DNA from: Acanthochromis polyacanthus
Lineage: Eukaryota > Chordata > Actinopteri > Pomacentridae
Direction of reading: 5' to 3'
Length of the DNA stretch: 64,000 bases
Assembly (NCBI RefSeq): GCF_021347895.1
Contig: NC_067135.1
Location: forward strand, 22,889,847-22,953,846
Part shown: positions 10,676 through 23,099 of the stretch, in pieces
Layout of the letters: each line of letters starts with the position of its first letter
Position numbering within the stretch: position 1 is the first letter of the stretch
Notes under the pieces: generated by a model
What the model was told of the DNA's origin: nothing
What the model saw: only the letters and a program-made list of their open reading frames with translations
Database searches by the model: none
Translations under genes and position numbers: made by a program

Positions 10676-12204
10676 GGGCCAGTTGTTCAAAATAAGTAAT
10701 CTGGATAAAAATTATCCAGATTTGGAAATCCCATTTCTTGCTATCCAGGATCAGGTAATCCGTCTTACTTTTATGCCGGTTTTTCAAAGCAACATTGGAT
10801 TGGATCATCCTAATCCAGATTCACAGTTTTTGAGATTACCAAATCCGGATTTCCAGTGCTCTAAATGGGAAAACATAACACAATGTGGGCTACCGGCAAT
10901 GTAAAGAACGGGTAAAACAGCCAACATGGGGTCACTAAGTGCTTTTTATTTTGAGACAAAACACAAAAATAAGATAAACATCCACTTCTATATATATATA
11001 TATATATTTTTATGATCACTCATCTGAGCAACAACAAATAACAAATACATTAACAAATACACCGTGGATATTTTTGAAAACCTCATGAGAGGTATGGGAG
11101 TACATCAACCGAAAGGGGAGGCGCAGCATCAACATCCAACTTGTGGGTAATACTGACCTCATCATCACAAACTGCGTTGTGAAGTGGCCTGGGTCTGTCC
11201 ATGATGCACGTATCCTGCGGGAGAGTGCTTTATACAGAGAGCTCCAGACCAACCGACCGGATGGCATAATATTAGGAGACAGTGCCTATCCACTCTTACC
11301 ATGGCTGATGACTCCTTTTTTGCAGCAACTACACCTGCGCAGGCGCGGTTCAACACTGCTCATTGCAAAACAAGATGTGCAATTGAGCGTTTAAATGGAG
11401 TTCTGAAGAGACGCTTTGCATGCCCTAACTACTTGCGAGTGGAACCACAGGGAGCATGCAACACAATACTTGCATGTATTGTCCTGCACAACATCGCTAC
11501 CAGGCGCAATCTCCCTCTCTGCGATGATGTTTGTGATGTACCTGGGCCCACTGAAGAACCAGACCAACCTCTGGCGTTCTATCAGGATGAGGGACTGACT
11601 GGACGTGTAGTGAGGGATGCAACTGCTATTTTTTGACAGGGTCATCTCTGATGAATGTTTTTCAATTAATATGCAGTGATGAATCACAGAAATACTGAAT
11701 ATATTATTTTTGTTTGTTATTCAAATCTGTTTGGGGAAATCCGTTTATGTCTTGGGGACAAGATCATTTTTATTTTATTTTTACTTTACTATACTGAAAG
11801 GGGTAATTGGTAGCCTATGTCTACTTTATGTACTTTATGTATCACTAACAACAAACAACAAATCAAGTGAAAAATATAAATAAAAGTATATACACAAATG
11901 ATACAAATTGATCATTTGACCAATTGTACAATTTTGCTACATTTTCTTCCTGAAATCCACCTTGAAATCCTACCCCCTGTTGGGATCAGGATAATCCTGC
12001 TTTTTGGGATCAAAGTTATCCAGATCCTACTGAAATGCTTTGAACAACACAAACTGAAGGTTTGATCCAGATTCAAACTAGGATTGGATTACATGATCTA
12101 ATCCGATTTCAGAATCCGTCTTTCCCTTTTGAACAACCCATTTACAAGATTTGATCCAATCCGATAACCACAATCCAATCAGATTACCTTTGAACAACTG
12201 GCCC
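10676..12204 (+). mobile_element. PIF/Harbinger transposon, internally deleted
   Basis: The ends are inverted: gggccagttgttcaaa at the left and tttgaacaactggccc at the right, 16 matching bases. A 3-bp duplication, aag, lies at 10673-10675 and 12205-12207, the size expected for Harbinger. Subterminal stretches rich in ggat/atcc motifs (tggataaaaattatccag at the left; several aatccgat motifs at the right) form a longer imperfect inverted repeat. The middle carries the catalytic half of a Harbinger nuclease (11098-11636) with one frameshift. The N-terminal half of the transposase and the companion Myb-like gene are absent. Confidence 0.85.
11098..11636 (+). pseudogene. Harbinger (HARBI1-like) DDE nuclease, frameshifted fragment
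   Basis: From 11098 the frame reads EYINRKGRRSINIQLVGNTD, then KWPGSVHDARILRESALY and GDSAYPLLPWLMTPF. It then shifts frame at about 11315-11335 and continues ARFNTAHCKTRCAIERLNG, VLKRRF and CIVLHNIA to a stop at 11634-11636. HARBI1 and PIF nucleases show the same order (N-R-K...S-I-N-x-Q, W-P-G-S-V-H-D, G-D-S-x-Y-P-L-x-P-W-L-M-T-P, I-E-R-x-x-G-x-L-K-x-R-F). The WPGS-VHD and GDS aspartates and the IER glutamate are all present, so the frameshift and missing N-terminus, not active-site loss, are the breaks. Known relatives cut at 3-bp targets. Confidence 0.85.
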
Positions 12205-12207
12205 AAG

Positions 12208-14119
12208 AGTACAGAAAACAATAAAAGAGAATACTGTGAAGTACAAAAGGTGCAATTTGAAGCTAGAGCTAATAATAAAGAGTGTATAGGTTTCAGGGTC
12301 CAGGTAGACCTGAAATGTGCAAATTATTCAGAATGTGTGTGCAGGTTTACATAGTGTATGATGTAAACACTAGAAGAATAATCCAGTTTTAAAGGCTGTC
12401 ACACTGAATTTATGAGGGAGACTTAGGGGAGAAAGGCAGCTTTAATTAAGAAAGTAACGGGTAGTTTAATGGATAATTAACATTACTGTCAGTTGCAGCT
12501 TTAATTTGAACAGATTTCAGTTCGGTTATCAAGAAAAAAGACCCTGTTGTTTCCTGTAAACTCTTTAAACTGTCAGTTTTGTGTTAATATAAAGTCACAG
12601 ATGATGATGTGACTAATTAACGTTGGGTTTAGCCCCTTGCTCATGTAGATTTTGGCAGCTCTGCCCACTGGTGCCATCTGAGACGTAAAATCAGCGTCCA
12701 GCTCCCCGCTGTTCGCTGTCCTGAGCAGAATAATATTATTCTGGACTATTTTTAACACTTTAAAGTTCCAGCGGGTCAGTCTGTCCGGATCTCACGAGCT
12801 GCCCGGGACTCATAAAGTCTGGCCTCGTCTCTGAAAGCTTGGTTTATCCACTGAATTGATTTTTTATTTTAAAAATTCCATCATAGCCAGCAGCTGCTCG
12901 CCAGTTAAAACATAGAAGGCGATGGTGAAATTATTAACTTCACTCACTTTCACCTTATGGAGAAGCTCAGACAGTGAAAACATCACAAGTCCTGGAAACC
13001 AAAAAATGTGAAATCTAGAGCAAAGGGTTTGTATTGATGAACCCTGGATGGATTTAAAAGCTGCTTTTACTTTCACGGTGGAGGTGGTTTGAAGTCTAAA
13101 GCAATGAGACGCTTTTCTTCACGTGTCGCTTCACAGAGCAGTGGTTTATCTTCCGGGTTCTCCGTGTGATTGTTTCTGACGGCTAATTTATCACCGTGAC
13201 CGCATCCAGCTGGAGGGTCATCGCCGTGACGACGCCGCTCCTCCAACATGCTTTAAGCACAAATAAATGTGACTTGACGACACAGAAATCACATTTTATA
13301 TTAGCGGGCTTCCATCTCGGTCCTTCCTGGTTTTGAACGACGTGTGCCAGCAGTTTGTCACGTCTTCATTAATGCATCTGTTTCCAGTTGTGATAATTTG
13401 CATCAGCCCTGACTGTGATTTACCATACTGCCTGAGAACAGTAACACTGTCAAAGATGCCTGTGCTTGTTTCAATGATAGTTGAGTAAATAATTAACACT
13501 ACTAATACCGCTGATTATTGATTGAAATCATTTGTGAATTCTTAACTTGGAGCCATCTGGGATTATTTGGACACTTTGAGCAGAAAATGGAGTCAATCAG
13601 AGTCATTCCTAAAGGATTTTCTCCTTACAGATGCAGAAAAACTACATGTTTTTTCATTTTTTTGGAAGAAATACATCTTATTTTCTTGGGATTTAGATTC
13701 TGAGAAGGCGTCTCAAAGCAGTAAGATTGTCAGATATAATCCCAAGTATCGTCTCCAAGTATCCCAAATTTATTTAGTTTTTCTTTTCTGATTTACACAT
13801 GCACATTGCAGCCTGAGGCGCCGTTAAACCGTTGGTTTTCTGACAGCCGAGTAGCTGTGTTTTTGGTTAAATGATTGATGCTGCCTCAGTCGTAAACACG
13901 GATTTGTTCTAAGGCGCCCCCAGCTAAACTAGTATGGGAATAATTATCCCACTGGGAAGTCTTTATCCATATTTTTGTCTACAGATCTTGATCCCAGTCT
14001 TCCAAATATCTGAGTCTGATCCAATATTTATCCTCATTTTTTCTTCTGGAAATGTTTTCCTCCGTAATTCAGACGTGCAGTCGAAAGTAATGCCACATTA
14101 ACCCAGCAAATTCAATTAC
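12208..14119. other. No gene recognised
   Basis: Non-coding sequence with no repeat I can name. The 60-75-codon open frames here lack domains or splice context. The stretch 13195-13250 is locally GC-rich, without further support for a regulatory role. Confidence 0.45.
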
Positions 14120-16050
14120 TTATGACATTTTTTTTACGTTTATTTTGATGAATTTGTTGTAAATCCGGAAAATATTCCACAAATCCCAGAGAGACATTGA
14201 CAAATGTCTTGTTTTATTTTCCACCCAAAGGTGGCATTCAGTCTGCTGTCGCTGAAGAAAAGACAAAGCAGAACATATTCAGATTTCAGAAGCCGCACTG
14301 AGAAGCTTTAGACTTCTGTCGTCTTAAATAATTACAGAATCCAATATTCAATTAAATAAATAGCTGGGGGAGAATTTATTAGCTGACAATGTCTTGTTTT
14401 GTTCACAACCCAAACATATTTAGTGCATTGTCATTTAGAAGGAAAGAAACCAGAAAATATTCCCATTTTAGAAGCTGAAATAAGATAACTTTTTTAAATG
14501 ACTGAAACCAAATCATCTAAATCGCTGAGGATTAATTAATAGTTGTCAACAAATATTTATTGTTTGAATAATTGTTTCAGCTCTAGTTGTCAAAAGAAAT
14601 CTGTTTTGGCCATTTTTAAAGCCAAAAACTGCCACAAATTCTCATATTTAGATGATTAAATTAGGACATTATTTAGTTTTTTGTCATTTTGTAGGAAAGA
14701 AACTAAAAATGATTCACATTTTAGAAGCTGAAATCAGAGAATTTAGATTGTTATTCCTTAAAAAAACTGACATTAATTGATTGATTGTCTAAATATCTGA
14801 TTATTAATTGAATAGTTATCAAACGTAATTAAGGATTAATTCAATAATTGATAACTAATCAATTAGTTGATTAATTGTTGTAGCTCTAGTTGTTAGAAAA
14901 CTATTAGGCAGCAGTTTTTTGTATTTGTTTTGACCATTTTAAAAGCCAAAAACTGCCACAAATCGTCATAATAGATAATAGTAAATTGTCATAAATATTC
15001 ACTTTTCAGAAGCTAAAATCTGGGAATTTAGACGATTTTGCCTTTTCAAAAAATCACTGAAACCAGTGGCCGCTTGTCAAAAATAATTCTGGATTAATTT
15101 AATAATTGATAACTAATCAATTGGTTGATTCATTGTGGCAGCTTTAGTTGTTAGAAAACTATCAAGCAAAAATTTTTTGTATCTGTTTCTGACCCTTTAT
15201 AGCAAAAAAATTGCCCTAAATTCTCATATTTAGGGGAATAAATTCTGTTTTTTGGCACAAAAAAAACTGATTTTTTTCATTTTTTTTATACTAATCAATT
15301 AGTTGATGAATCATTGCTGCTTTCGTTGTGTTGTGGCCATTTGAAGCAAAAAAGTGCCCTAATTTTTTTATATTTAGGTGAATAAATTGTGTTTTTAGGC
15401 AAAAAACTGTAATTCTTCATTATTTGTGGTATCAATCAATTAGTTGCCGCTCCAGTTGTTAGAAAACGATTCGGCAGACATTTTTTGTGTGTGTGTTTTG
15501 TCTATTTTTAAAGCCAAAAACTGCCACAAATCTTCATGTTAAATGGAGTGAGTTTCCATAACGGAGGAAAAACACAAGAAAATATTTACATTTTTAAAGC
15601 TAAAATCTGAGAATTTGTGCTTTTTTTCCTTGGGAATAAAAACATTGAGATGAATAATCAATTGTCTAAATGGTTAAGTATTAATTGAATAGATGATCGG
15701 AACTAATCAATTAGTTGATTAGTTCAGAATTTTTGGGGGGGATGTTTTTTGCCCCTTTAAAGCAAAAACCTTTCCTAAATTCTCATATTTAGGTGAATAC
15801 ATTTGGATTTTTAGGCAAAAAAGGTCATTTTTTTCATTATTTTCTGATATTAATCAATTACTTGATTAATCCTTGTAGCTCTAGTTGTTAGAATACTATC
15901 AGGCATCCATCCATCCATTTGTATGTTTTTGCCCCTTCAAAGCAAAAAGCTGCCCAAAGTTGTCATACTTATGTGAATTAATTTGGACTTCAGGCAGAAA
16001 CTGACATTTTTCCACTATTTTCTGACATTTTATACATCAGTCGGTAAGAT
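14120..16050 (+). repeat. Degenerate tandem array of a dispersed fish repeat
   Basis: The anchor gctctagttgt, or a one- to two-base variant, recurs at about 14580, 14883, 15140, 15319, 15449 and 15878. Each is usually followed by a run like agaaaactat, then 'gaccatttttaaagccaaaa', ctgccacaaat, and tctcatatttaggtgaat, and preceded by near-palindromic tails such as aactaatcaattagttgatt. Spacing is irregular (130-303 bp). The unit resembles a repeat widespread in teleost UTRs and introns. The array could have grown by unequal exchange or by repeated insertion. Confidence 0.6.
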
Positions 16051-17269
16051 AATTGATGGATTCATCTTCAACCAGGTGTAATATGTTGTGATATTTGTAG
16101 AGGGGGGTTTCAGGAGGAGCCTTCCAGCCTTCTGCCGTGTTTATTCGACCCCGGAGGCGTTTGAATTTGTAGCACGGTCATTCTTGACTCACCGTCGCTG
16201 ACAGCGAGTCAGAGCTCGTTTCTGGCCACATAATCTCTGTGAGAAGGAATTTTAGCCGTGAAGATGCCGAGGAAGTGTGTGTTGATGTGTGTGTGTGTTG
16301 GGGAATGTGAGTGCATTGTTGCCAGCTTGTAATGACTCGGTGTATTCTCCAGCTCAGTTCCTGCGGCTGAGACTTCACATGGGGCTCAAGTTACCCACCT
16401 GCTCCTGCATTCTCACACCTCACACGGCTTCTACCTCCACATTGTCTGTCTTCACCCCCTTTTTTCATAACTCTTTTGATACTTTCTGTTTCATTTCCCA
16501 TGCTGTTACTTTGTGGTCTGTCTCAGGTAAGAAGCTTCCTCACCTCCTTCGCTTCTCGCTCACATCAGGCGTCCCGTTCCCAGGCTCGCCATTGTCTCAG
16601 TGTGCATTACACAGCAGCGAAAACATTTGGATGTGGTAATAGGCCGGTTTGAGGTGTCACCCTACACCCCAAAAAGTGTCAGATCTCTTCTGTTTGTGTG
16701 TGGAGAGCATGCAAAGAGATGACGTGTGTGTTGTCCTGAGGATTGGACAAAGCCAGCAAATATTTAGCATTGAGCTCTGACTGATGCAATCCAATCTCTG
16801 CCCTCTGAGGCTCACCTGAGGTTATGAGTCGGAGTTTCCCACAGCTTCAGTGGCAGCTCGACGTCGCCACCACTGCTCATGTGACACCAAACAACCACAC
16901 TGACCTTTACTAAACACAGGAGAGAAGCAGGGAAATTAATTCAGCCTTTTTTAAATGCTGTCTGAGCACTGAACTATCAGCACTCATCAGACACGACAGT
17001 AAAACCAGGACGTTTGGAGGCCCAGACGACATCCTGAGCTCTTGGTTGTGTTCCTCAAGCAGTGTTTGTGTTGGTGCTGCCCAATTCTGGAGGAACCCAG
17101 AGTTTCCCAGCAGGCAAGAATGTATATCTGAGGGAAGCAGATGCACCTTTGACTTTTTTTTCATATGAATTATGAGCTCATATAACCACAAAATCAATAA
17201 TTACACCCATTTGTATCCCATTATATTTTGAATTCTACCCTAATTTTCTGTGTTTCTTCACATGGATAA
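16051..17269. other. No gene recognised
   Basis: Ordinary non-coding sequence with a short TG-rich run at 16276-16300. Open frames at 16289-16639 (+) and 16910-17197 (-) have no recognisable domain. Confidence 0.45.
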
Positions 17270-17575
17270 AGAGGAGATCGTTCTTTTTCTGTGACTGCTC
17301 CTAGATTGTGGAATGAGCTCCCACTACATATTAGATTGGCAGACTCTCTCTCTACTTTTAAATCTCTTTTAAAAACACATTTTTTTTAACTTGGCCTATG
17401 GCTCAGCTTAAAGCTGGCTTTTATTGTACAACCTGTGTTTTATGTCGTATTTTTATGTTTACACTATTTTATTTACATTTTATTTATATATTTTTGTTTT
17501 AACATGTACAGCACTTTGGTTGACAGTGTCATTTTTAAAGTGCTTTAGAAATAAAGTTGATTGATAAAGTAATTT
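17270..17575 (+). mobile_element. L2-like LINE 3' end with ORF2 C-terminus
   Basis: The frame from 17288 to 17389 encodes SVTAPRLWNELPLHIRLADS, then LSTFKSLLKTHFF and a stop. This is the conserved C-terminal signature (A-P-R-L-W-N-x-L-P ... F-K-S-x-L-K-T-H-x-F) of fish L2-type LINE ORF2. It is followed by the typical tail cagcactttggttgacagt ... aaagtgctttagaaataaag. All upstream ORF2 sequence is missing, as expected of a 5'-truncated insertion. Confidence 0.8.
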
Positions 17576-19734
17576 CCACTGAATTGTTTCTGAAAAGGAA
17601 CAAGTTGACGCATAAACGTTCACCAGAGTGTAGAAATTTGGCCAGGTTAAAAGTTTCCTAGCAGTGTCATTTCCCTGCATTAGCTGCCCTTATGCTAAGC
17701 TAAGCTAACCATCTAAATTAACCAACTGCTTCATGTAGATTTGTAGAGTGTAAACTACAAGAAGCTGTAAACACAACATTTACATACTGGCACCTTTTGA
17801 GTTACAGCAACGTTTACTAGCATTAGCATATTAGCTAGTTTGCATTGATCTGAGGATGTAATATTTTACTGTACGACTGTTTAGTTGCTTGTGTTGTGAA
17901 CTAATCAGTTTTTGTTTTGCACACGACTGTGGTAAAAATGCACCAGAACAGTAAAGCCACAGCCTGCAAAATAACGATGACAAAATGCTCTATACAGCTG
18001 ACATGCAGATTTGGTGATCGTTCTGTGCCTTATCGTATGTCATCATTCGTGCAGCGTTAAGTTCTGCTAACAAGTAATGACACAGAAGGACTCAAAGGAC
18101 CAAACAGGTAATTTCAGAGAACTGAATACTCCCGGCAGGCCCAAACTCAACACAAACTGTGAACTGTTCCTGAACTTACTGTGTTTCAGTTTGAAGGTGA
18201 AGTCCAGAAAGGTCGACCAACTCTTTCTTTATGACTTTGTGGTGTTTTAAGTCTCTGAAGAAGCTTTTAGGAGTGAGAAACACCCAAAATTATGAGCCAG
18301 TGTGGTAATATTTAAACATTTAAACACTATATAGCTGCAGCACAACGGACACCTTTAACCCCGAGCTGTGCTGGAAACTCGTGCAACTGCTACCATAAAA
18401 TTAATTTCACTGATATTTATGCACTTTCTTGCAGTGATGGACTGAATGTTTTTCCGCCTTTTGGCTTCTGGTGGTAGTTAATCAAATAAAACAATTTGGT
18501 CAGGATGACTGCTTTGTTTTAAGAGCTAAACGGGGCAAAAAAGATTGCAAAGTCCTGATGGAAGTTACAGTTTAAAGAGGTGAAAAAAGTATGATTGAAT
18601 CCAGAGGAGTGGGAAATGGAAAGAAAACCGCCATAGGGCCAACACATACTCTGGAAGTAATCTGAAATATACCAGTGCCACATGAATTTATGTTCTCTCT
18701 AGTGGTTTTGATTTAACCCCAGAAATATCACGCACTGGGCTCCTGAAAGCGGGGGGTTTGGATCGAGCCGTCGGTCGACGTGACAGCTATCACTGACCTC
18801 CTGTACGGGCCAGAAAATAGATCTACGGTCATAATTGCGCCGGTTCTCTTCCAACATGTGAACGATGCGTTGTTATTTTCCTCCATGGACAGCTAGATTG
18901 AGGTCATCGAGTGTGATGGAGCCAATTTCTGTCCCCGAGCTGCAATACAATCCTGATTTCAGCACAAAAGCACCACTTTTTGTAACTTCGTACAACACAA
19001 GCCAGACATTAAACACACAACCACATCAGAGTTGCTCATGTTACTTCCACATGGACGTAAATTGTGTTTCTCTGCCCACTAACAGATCTGTTGAGGCCAT
19101 TAGGAATCATAAAACATAGCCACTTACATTGTCCACTCACAATATGATGATGGATTTGGTTATTTGTACATTGCTTTTGAAGTGAGGTCGATTAGTGCAG
19201 CACGTAGTTGTATTCTTCTGTTCACTATTGCAGAAATGTGATGGCTCTGCAAGAAAATGCTACAAAACAACCAAATTTCCAGGAACATTGTGTTTAGGAA
19301 GCATTTTGTGGTATAAAAATGGTCACATTTGGCAGAAGCTCTGTGTTTAAGTCTTTAGAAGTCCGTTATTAAATAAGTCTCGGTCTAACAATTTCAAATA
19401 GAACGTTTATAACCTGAAAATCTGATGAGCCCTTCACTTGTATCAGTTGTTGCATATGTCGGTGGGTTTTACTTCATTATGTCTGTCAGAAGCTTGTTAG
19501 CAAGCTGAGCTAGTGTTAGCTTAAAAACGTTTCTTTAGCAAGCCAATGTTAGCAGCAGCCAGTAGCTAATTTTCTAGCTAAAAACTACAACTGTATGTGA
19601 CAGCCATTTGTATAGTTTGAACTTGATTTTCAAGTAATAATGTTGGTTTAGCAATGTTGTCCTCACAATCTCTAATTAAGTTAAACTGGAGAGACCAGGT
19701 TGGTACTTAAACTACTGAATGATGTTGTTTTTAG
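17576..19734. other. No gene recognised
   Basis: Non-coding sequence containing many 'gctagc/ttagcta' short motifs (for example 17690-17850), a known compositional habit of fish intergenic DNA. No transposon termini or exons recognised. Confidence 0.4.
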
Positions 19735-19848
19735 GTGATGGCTTGGCTCTTTCCCACTCCAAAGACGGTAAAAAATTGGAGTGCAAAGAGAAGTTTGAGT
19801 CAGATACTTGTGGAGCAACCTGTCCTGCCAAGTCCCTGAAATGTTCTG
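19735..19848 (+). CDS. Possible cysteine-rich exon of an unrecognised gene
   Basis: A 114-bp segment is bounded by an acceptor-like ttgtttttag (AG at 19733-19734) and a good donor ctg|gtatgt (GT at 19849-19850). In one phase it reads DGLALSHSKDGKKLECKEKF, then ESDTCGATCPAKSLKCSG, with five cysteines, and both junctions are phase 1. Symmetrical phase-1 exons are typical of extracellular modules. I do not recognise the module. A second frame is open for most of the length too, the polypyrimidine tract is weak, and no partner exon was found nearby, so this could be chance. No function is assigned. Confidence 0.25.
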
Positions 19849-21574
19849 GTATGTATGTGTTTTAAATAATAGTTTTTATTTTTAAAACAAGAAACCAAAC
19901 TTAAAAGAACAGCACAATTTAATTATTTCACATGATGAAAAGTTTAGTAGAAAGTTTAATCAGGCACTGAGAGACCAGAGAGAAAAAAGGGGGGGAAAGC
20001 ATCTGTGCAGTAGAACATAATCCAGAACAACACAGACATAAATCTGATATATTCCTGAGACTGAGAGAGACGTTGATTTAGATTCATAGTGATGCTTGCA
20101 AAAAAATTCAAATTTAGTTTTCCATTTTACGCCAATGTTCCCTCTTTTAAATAGTTTGTACTGCACACTAAATGCCACATAAAAACTTATTTCTGAGTAT
20201 TTATTTACAGTACATCTGTGCACACTTTCTGTAGATTTGTTTCAGATTTGAAAACTGCTGTCTTTTTCTAATTAGAACAAATTATCATTTCTGCTTTTTT
20301 TGGGCTCTTAAACTAACTTGTTTAATGTTTTGTTGCACAACGCTTGATGGAAATGAAACTTTTTCTGTCATACCACAACAGCATGATATGTTGGTGTTTG
20401 CTTATAAATTGCAATAAGTTTATTGCTGTTTTTCCTGCAAATCTTGTGTATTTGGTGTAGTTTTCCACTACAACTTGTCAGAACAGCTAATCAGTCACAG
20501 AAAATTCTTCAGCTCAGTAATTCTATCTTTTTTATATATATAGCTTAGTCCTTTTTTTTTTAAGTTTCCCTGAATTACAGCTATAAAATCCACCAGCAGA
20601 CTCCAAATATGCCACTCATGCAATGTTACGACCAATTCACTGCCTTCAACCTTAACTTATGTGAACACGCTCACATGATATTACCTGTTCGTCAAAGCAC
20701 TGAATAGAATTTTAAGCACATTTGATTCGTGCCAAAGTCGACACTGTACCAGTTGTCTTTGGATATTTTTCATATTTTGACTCAATTTTCCCAAACCTTC
20801 TGTAGCGTGGGCCAGATTTCTATCGCAGTAACCCCCACTCAAGTTTATTTTCATACCTGACGCAGTGCTACAGAACCTTCTCCCCACACACCGATCCCAT
20901 TCCCAGTCTAGATGGTATTTAACCTTTCCAAAACAGGCTGCACATGTGTGTTTTTGTAACCCCAGGTCCAGGTGGTGTCTGATGGAGGATTTATAGGGTG
21001 TGCATGTTCTTTTAAAGGCAGCCATATCTTGAAATCTCCACCTGAACAAAATATTCGATCCATCATTGTCCATTGCGTTTGATTTTTTTTTTCTTTTTTG
21101 TTCTTTGACATTCCGCCTTCCTGATAGAAAAACACATTTTGAATCTGTCGAGAGTTGTGTTAGTGTTTCTTTCAGTAAATGCCACATCTGATCCATATTT
21201 AAGCTTTTGTTACCATTAGAATAAAATTTTTAGGCACAAAGGTATTATTCTTCTCTTGGCATTTGACCAAACTTAAGCACACCTTTGTTCTACAAAGAAT
21301 ACATCTCAGTGCCTTGTATTCGAGCCAATACTGTATTTTTGAGACATTTGAGAGGATGAAGCTGCTTTGTTGAAATACACCACATAAAGAATGCATTAGA
21401 AGGTTTTAGAAATAATCTTAAGTTGTGCTTCTGTCTACCTGGCTAATATGCAGATATGGAAGAAATATTCTGATAATTTATTTAAGTAAAAGAACCAAAA
21501 AGCACAATGTTAAAATAGTGCATAACAAGTTAAAGTCTTGCACTAACAGTCCTGTTAGGTTCATTTTTCAGCCA
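19849..21574. other. No confident gene; one unexplained minus-strand open frame
   Basis: A 171-codon open frame runs on the minus strand from 21196 to 20681 (starting MDQMWHLLKETLTQL). It contains a lysine-rich stretch, a C-A-A-C pair and a C-terminal LSQNMKNIQRQLVQC segment. I recognise no domain. Its length is unusual for AT-rich non-coding DNA, so it may be a relic of a mobile-element protein. The rest is ordinary non-coding sequence. Confidence 0.3.
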
Positions 21575-22035
21575 CAATTTGATGTTTAATTATCCAAAAA
21601 TGTCAGAAGCCAAAAAAATCCCAGTAGACATTGTTCACATCTCATGATTAACTCCATTATGAACCTTTTTTTTAATCATTATCGAGTGCAGTGGTGTTCT
21701 TTACCTCTCATCAGTGAGGATAATTCATTCATTTGTTTTTCATTAAAAATGCTACTTTTTTGAATGTACATTAAAAAGACCTACATATGAAATACAATAA
21801 CTTCACACGACATTGATTTTTTTTTATTTTACATTTTGAATTGTTTTTCTTTTTATGGAGTTGATTAACAGAAGACACCTCCTCTGTCCATGGTGGGTTT
21901 GTATATATGTGACATTTTCATTTTATATGCTGTTTACAGTCTTTCAGGCAAGCTGAAGAAGTTTAATATAAAAAAAAAAAAACTTTTTTGCTTTATAATG
22001 GGTCAATTTGACCCACAGCATAGCAGGAGGTAGAG
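21575..22035 (+). repeat. Dispersed ~0.46-kb repeat, copy 1
   Basis: Blocks such as ccaaaaatgtcagaa, gtggtgttctttac, tcagtgaggataatt, tttttttgaatgtaca, acctacatatgaaatacaat, atggagttgatt, ggcaagctgaagaa and gggtcaatttgacccacagc recur in the same order and orientation at 41600-42075. The right end carries the perfect palindrome-like gggtcaatttgaccc. No protein coding is visible. The arrangement suggests a non-autonomous DNA element, inferred from the shared right end. Confidence 0.65.
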
Positions 22036-23099
22036 TAAATAAATAACAGGAAGATGCAGTTTTTATGGTTTGGTGCTTTGCGTTGTGTATTATTAAGATA
22101 AAATAAGCTAAATACGGCTAAAAAATGAATAAATAATTATAAAAAAAGGTCTAATACATGAATGTACACATGGATATGTACACATGTGACATCATGAATT
22201 TACATGTTTGCATGGAGGATAATTTACCCAAAATTCTGTTGGAAAAGACCAGTGTTAGACATGATATAAGAGAACAGTGTTATTTCTTTAATTACATGAC
22301 TTCATGAGATTGTTAATAGTGAAGCATCAGCAGCAGCTTTCTGTTGTCGCTGCAGACAGATGATAAATGAGGGAAAAAAAGGTTTGAGATCTGCAAATCT
22401 CTTTCAGTTTTTTGGACTTTTTCTATCACCTTGGATTTTTGTGAAACCATGTGAGAAGTTAAGGGAGACAAATGAAGATATGTTGGAGCTGTCAACAACT
22501 CAGACACGTCTGAAATGTGAGCCCAAATGCACGCTGCTTTTTGGAAGAAGCGGAAAGACGTTGAGAGCCCCCACAGTTTAATGTTAAAAATGTACAAAAT
22601 GCTGACAGATACTAATGTGCAAATGTTTCCATGATTAGCATTTATTAGAATAATGACATTTATGGGTAATACTGGACTGGTTTGGGGGTTTTGAGGTAAC
22701 TCCACTGACTTACAGCATTTTCAAAATATTTTAAATCGCTTTGTAAGCCTGAAATTGTTCCAGTTTAACTCCTAGTGGTCCAGATTTAATGTCAGTTTTG
22801 GGTTTATTTATGCCTCTGTGCTGCTGCTGTTTAAGACCTTATTAAAGCCTCGATCTTAAAAGTAACTAAAGCTGTCAGATAAATGTAGTGAATTAGAATA
22901 TTTCCCTGTGAAATGTAGTAGAGTGGAAATATTTAAAGAACAGTTACCTCTCAATTGTACTTAAGAAGGCTAAAATACTTGAGTAAATGTCACTAATATT
23001 GTCTGTTTAGTGTAACTACTGTCTGCTGAGAGTTGTGGGATGTCACTGATTTCAGAATCTGTGAAAGTAGTTCAAATAGTGTCTTTATGGGTGAGTTGA
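22036..23099. other. No gene recognised
   Basis: Non-coding; overlapping open frames at 22313-22705 on the two strands have no domain content. Confidence 0.4.

Noticed and set aside
14120..16050. CRISPR-like array of spaced repeats
   Set aside because: The units are long, diverged, irregularly spaced and in a vertebrate genome; they are a degenerate dispersed-repeat array.
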